From SHVO01 sp041905525 (lineage in GTDB: Bacteria; Pseudomonadota; Alphaproteobacteria; Rhodospirillales; Rhodospirillaceae), in NCBI GenBank assembly GCA_041905525.1, contig JAYRKY010000003.1, positions 1 to 64,000 of the forward strand: a DNA stretch of 64,000 nucleotides. The letters run 5' to 3'. A program made the position numbers and the translations under genes. The notes under the pieces were generated by a model. The model was not told where the DNA came from. It ran no database searches and saw only the letters and a list, made by a program, of their open reading frames with translations. Positions 61,597 through 64,000 of this stretch are shown in pieces; the first letter of the stretch is position 1, and every line of letters starts with the position of its first letter.

Positions 61597-62046
61597 ATGT
61601 CCGATGATCGGCCCTTCGTGAGACCTTTGAGCGCGGCGGCGCCGGTCCTTCCGCCGCGGCCGTTGATCGTCTTTGATCATGTATGCGGGCTATGCGCGCG
61701 GTTTGTACGGTGGGTGCTCCGGCACGACCGGCGCAAACAATTTCTGTTCACGCCCGCACAAGGGCCGCTCGGCCAGGCGATTTACGCCGACCTCGGGCTC
61801 GACCCAACGCGGCTCGAGACCAATCTGATCGTGATCGACGGCGTCGCTTACGGGAAACTGGCGGGCTTGATTGAAGTCGCTTCAAGACTTGAGGGTTATG
61901 GCGGCAGGACCGCATTGTTACGCTTGGTGCCGCCGGCGATCGGGAATTGGGCGTACGACCGCGTCGCGCGGAATCGCTATGCCCTGTTCGGGCGCACAGA
62001 CTCCTGCTGGACCCTTCCGGATGGGGCGGCGGATCGGACAATCTGA
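61597..62046 (+). CDS. DCC-family thiol-disulfide oxidoreductase-like protein (DUF393)
   Basis: 149 residues. The DUF393 pattern is DHVCGLCARFVRWVLRHD near 30, then FLFTPAQGPLG, and YDRVARNRYALFG followed by C near the end. The C-x2-C pair in VCGLC could be a thiol redox site. It converges with the HTTM-like gene by a five-base gap. DUF393 and HTTM proteins are often neighbours, so a functional pairing is likely though undefined. Confidence 0.9.
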   Translation: MSDDRPFVRPLSAAAPVLPPRPLIVFDHVCGLCARFVRWVLRHDRRKQFLFTPAQGPLGQAIYADLGLDPTRLETNLIVIDGVAYGKLAGLIEVASRLEGYGGRTALLRLVPPAIGNWAYDRVARNRYALFGRTDSCWTLPDGAADRTI

Positions 62047-62051
62047 TTTGG

Positions 62052-62732
62052 TCAGGCGATCCGCGTTTGCAACCAGATGATCGCGGGGTACGCCGCGATC
62101 CAGGTCCAAAAAAACCGATTCAGTCCGAACAGACAGGCATTCGCCAAGTGAAATAGAGCGGTCAGCGATAAGCCCACGATCAGAGCGGGTTTTGAGAAGA
62201 ACGCGAGCGGGAACATCAGTTCCAGCAGCATGACGGCCCACGACATGCATTGCAGAAGTGCCGGGCGCTTCGCCCATGCGCGCACGCTTTCGCTGACGGG
62301 ATAGACGGAGAACGCAAAGACCTGCCGGAGCGCCGCGCCGCTGCGCCACTCCGGATTGACGATCTTCACCCACCCGGCGATGAAGTAGGACAACACCAGC
62401 TGCGCGCCGAGATAACCGAAGGCGAGCTCCCGCGCTTTCTCGGACGGAAGAAGGTGCGCTAGCATCACGCACCAGAGCGCCAGCAGCCCCATGCGGTCGC
62501 TGCCGCCATTATAGGGTCCCTGAAAGCGGCGAAGCATCGCGAGCGACAGGGCCGCTAGTCCTATCAAGGGATAGGGCGGCGCGATATTCACCAATAGAAG
62601 CGCACATAAAATCCCGCGCAGGGCAAAGAGCAGCCGCTCGTCCGGGAACCGTCGCAGATGTTCCGCACTTTGCTGCAGGAAGGCGAGAGCGAGCAGAGCT
62701 TCCGTGAGTCTGAGGGCCGTCTCGAAGGTCAT
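62052..62732 (-). CDS. HTTM/DoxX-like membrane protein
   Basis: 226 residues with about five to six membrane segments. It contains LSYFIAGWVKIVNPEWRSGAALRQV, the loop characteristic of HTTM proteins (vitamin-K-dependent carboxylase membrane-domain relatives). The ATG at 62732 overlaps the stop of the upstream gene (ATGA). Probably acts with the upstream gene and the adjacent DUF393 protein; the substrate is unknown. Confidence 0.8.
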   Translation of the reverse strand: MTFETALRLTEALLALAFLQQSAEHLRRFPDERLLFALRGILCALLLVNIAPPYPLIGLAALSLAMLRRFQGPYNGGSDRMGLLALWCVMLAHLLPSEKARELAFGYLGAQLVLSYFIAGWVKIVNPEWRSGAALRQVFAFSVYPVSESVRAWAKRPALLQCMSWAVMLLELMFPLAFFSKPALIVGLSLTALFHLANACLFGLNRFFWTWIAAYPAIIWLQTRIA

Positions 62733-63172
62733 GCGCCGACAATATCCGCGATGCGCCGGCACGCGGAGACGAAGGCGATCTCCTTGACGATGACGCCGTG
62801 CTGTTCGGAGAGAAGCGCGATGCGAAACTGAATCCACGTCGCCGCGTCTGTCTCGGCGGTTGTGTCGCGGATATCCGCGCCAACCCGGCGGAAGATTTCG
62901 TTTACGCTATGCGCGGTCGGGTCCGCCAGCAGCCGCTCCGCGCAGCTGACAACGAACAACGTCTCGTTCCACCGCGCATTCCAAAACAGGCGCATCGCCA
63001 AATCCGCCGGTGAGATGCGCTGTGGACGCGGACGAAACTCCAACCAGATCCTGTCCGCTGCGCCAGGATTCGCAAGCAGCGCGTATTCAATGCGCGGCGA
63101 TGCGGCGATCACGTCGAAGAAATTCCACGACGGGATCAGGGCGGGAAGGAGAAGCTTGACGGTGGAGAGCAT
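62729..63172 (-). CDS. Hypothetical protein (147 aa) upstream of the HTTM-like gene
   Basis: Begins MLSTVKLLLPALIPSWNFFD and contains RIEYALLANP, SWxFF-type aromatic residues and LFVVSCAERLLADP. Predicted soluble or peripheral after one hydrophobic start. It overlaps the HTTM-like gene by four bases and is surely co-translated. Family not recognised. Confidence 0.75.
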   Translation of the reverse strand: MLSTVKLLLPALIPSWNFFDVIAASPRIEYALLANPGAADRIWLEFRPRPQRISPADLAMRLFWNARWNETLFVVSCAERLLADPTAHSVNEIFRRVGADIRDTTAETDAATWIQFRIALLSEQHGVIVKEIAFVSACRRIADIVGA

Positions 63173-63252
63173 GGACAGCGGTTTAAGGATGCATGTTTAG
63201 GTCAACCGCATAGCCGCCGTCATTGACACCCCGGCGCTTCGCGTTCCGTGCG

Positions 63253-64000
63253 CTACTTCTTCACAGGTCCAAAGGCGGACGGGGCACGGCGATGCTTGGT
63301 GGCCTGCTCGTAGATCGACGCCACTTCAATCACCACCGGCTCTTCTCCGGGGCCTGCCCAAAATGAGATCCCATAGGGCATCGGGTTCTTCAGCATCGTT
63401 TTCTCTGTCTCGTTGGCGACGGAACGGTAGGCGTCTTTTTTATCGTTCAGCTCGAACTTGGGCTCATACATGACGCTGTTGAACCCCGCCGGCACGGTGA
63501 TCTCGGGGATGCCCAAGTCGGCGCTGGTCGGGAAGCGGCCCGTCGGCCGGTTGTTGATCGCCGGCTGGCCGGGGCCGCCATTGAGCACCGGCGGAATAGT
63601 GATGGTTGGATTGACCAGCACGTCGAGCCGATTCTGGCGCATCACCTTGTCGACCACCAGGCGCATCACTTCGCGCATCTTCATGCGCTGCGTGATGCCT
63701 GGGGATGCGATGTCGAACTTATTCGCCGTGTTCGCCATGGCCACCTTGTGGGACTCCGCGTAGTGCTTCCCGTTGGCCGTGAGGCTGTACCAATCCGTGA
63801 TCCGGCTATCGCCTCTGCGCATCAAATATTGCTGCATGTGATAGCCAAAACTATGGATCGGGGGCGAAGCCGTAACCCGGCGGATATTGAGCTCCTCCGA
63901 CAAGGGCGCCTTGTTTTCCGCCAGTTTGGCGATGTAATCGCGCGTGCCGATATCGAAGCCGTTCACGGCGAAGGCCGGCTTCTCCGCGGGTTTAGCGCCT
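63253..64000 (-). CDS. Amidase, C-terminal part (partial)
   Basis: The C-terminal 249 residues of an amidase-signature enzyme; the N-terminus lies beyond the right edge. Visible features are a conserved Asn/Pro-rich stretch (VNPTITIPPVLNGGPGQP), the hydrophobic LGIPEITVPAGF, and GISFWAGPGEEPVVIEVA near the end. It ends SIYEQATKHRR, similar to the last residues of the amidase at 23697. The frame is open through the window edge. Probably envelope-located like its paralogue, but the signal is outside the window. Confidence 0.85.
   Translation of the reverse strand, partial: GAKPAEKPAFAVNGFDIGTRDYIAKLAENKAPLSEELNIRRVTASPPIHSFGYHMQQYLMRRGDSRITDWYSLTANGKHYAESHKVAMANTANKFDIASPGITQRMKMREVMRLVVDKVMRQNRLDVLVNPTITIPPVLNGGPGQPAINNRPTGRFPTSADLGIPEITVPAGFNSVMYEPKFELNDKKDAYRSVANETEKTMLKNPMPYGISFWAGPGEEPVVIEVASIYEQATKHRRAPSAFGPVKK

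Overview
The window is GC-rich bacterial DNA, most likely from an alphaproteobacterium of the Caulobacterales, Sphingomonadales or Rhizomicrobium/Micropepsaceae kind. The reasons are nine TonB-dependent receptors (TBDRs) in 64 kb, an alpha/beta-fused 2-oxoacid dehydrogenase E1, an AceE-like second E1, HxlR and Lrp regulators beside catabolic genes, and Tat-exported periplasmic enzymes. The taxon is an inference. I saw no rRNA, tRNA, CRISPR array, transposase or integrase.

Layout. 0-6.8 kb: a 2-oxoacid (probably branched-chain) dehydrogenase operon (E1, E2) with a divergent Lrp regulator, then a four-gene operon (nitronate monooxygenase, glutathione transferase, 2-hydroxyacid dehydrogenase with a non-canonical CTG start, Lrp regulator) with a divergent HxlR regulator. 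7-10 kb: a tightly coupled membrane-lipid operon (SAM methyltransferase, LTA-synthase/sulfatase-like membrane protein, diacylglycerol kinase). 10-20 kb: a phosphorus-acquisition island. A TBDR, a PhoD phosphodiesterase and a 2OG-Fe(II) oxygenase form one operon, divergent from a phosphocholine-type phospholipase C. Both directions carry runs of TCA cores at an exact 11-bp period, as in Pho boxes. A cytochrome c of the c'/c556 kind follows, with an FNR/FixK-like box. 20-25.4 kb: AceE-like E1, HpcH/HpaI aldolase, lipoprotein amidase.

25.5-54.3 kb is the dominant feature: seven paralogous TBDRs, all on the minus strand, several with their own terminator hairpin. All seven end in Phe-x-Met rather than a terminal aromatic residue. 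Embedded in this array are two copies of a module of uncharacterised secreted proteins: a COG4315/PF03640-type secreted-repeat protein plus a protein of an unnamed family sharing a GVDxxxxRxxGCxRxxRG signature. Each copy sits beside a TBDR. This duplicated module is the best candidate for an undescribed system, perhaps for capture and processing of an extracellular ligand.

54.5-64 kb: an orphan DUF1552 Tat protein, a frameshifted asparaginase remnant, several very small genes including two tiny membrane peptides, a short KdpD with KdpE, an operon joining a zinc-ribbon protein to a BacNav-type voltage-gated channel with a Gly-containing filter, a DUF393/HTTM/unknown group, and the C-terminal part of a second amidase at the right edge. 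A repeated element with core TTCCTAC recurs around the kdpDE region.
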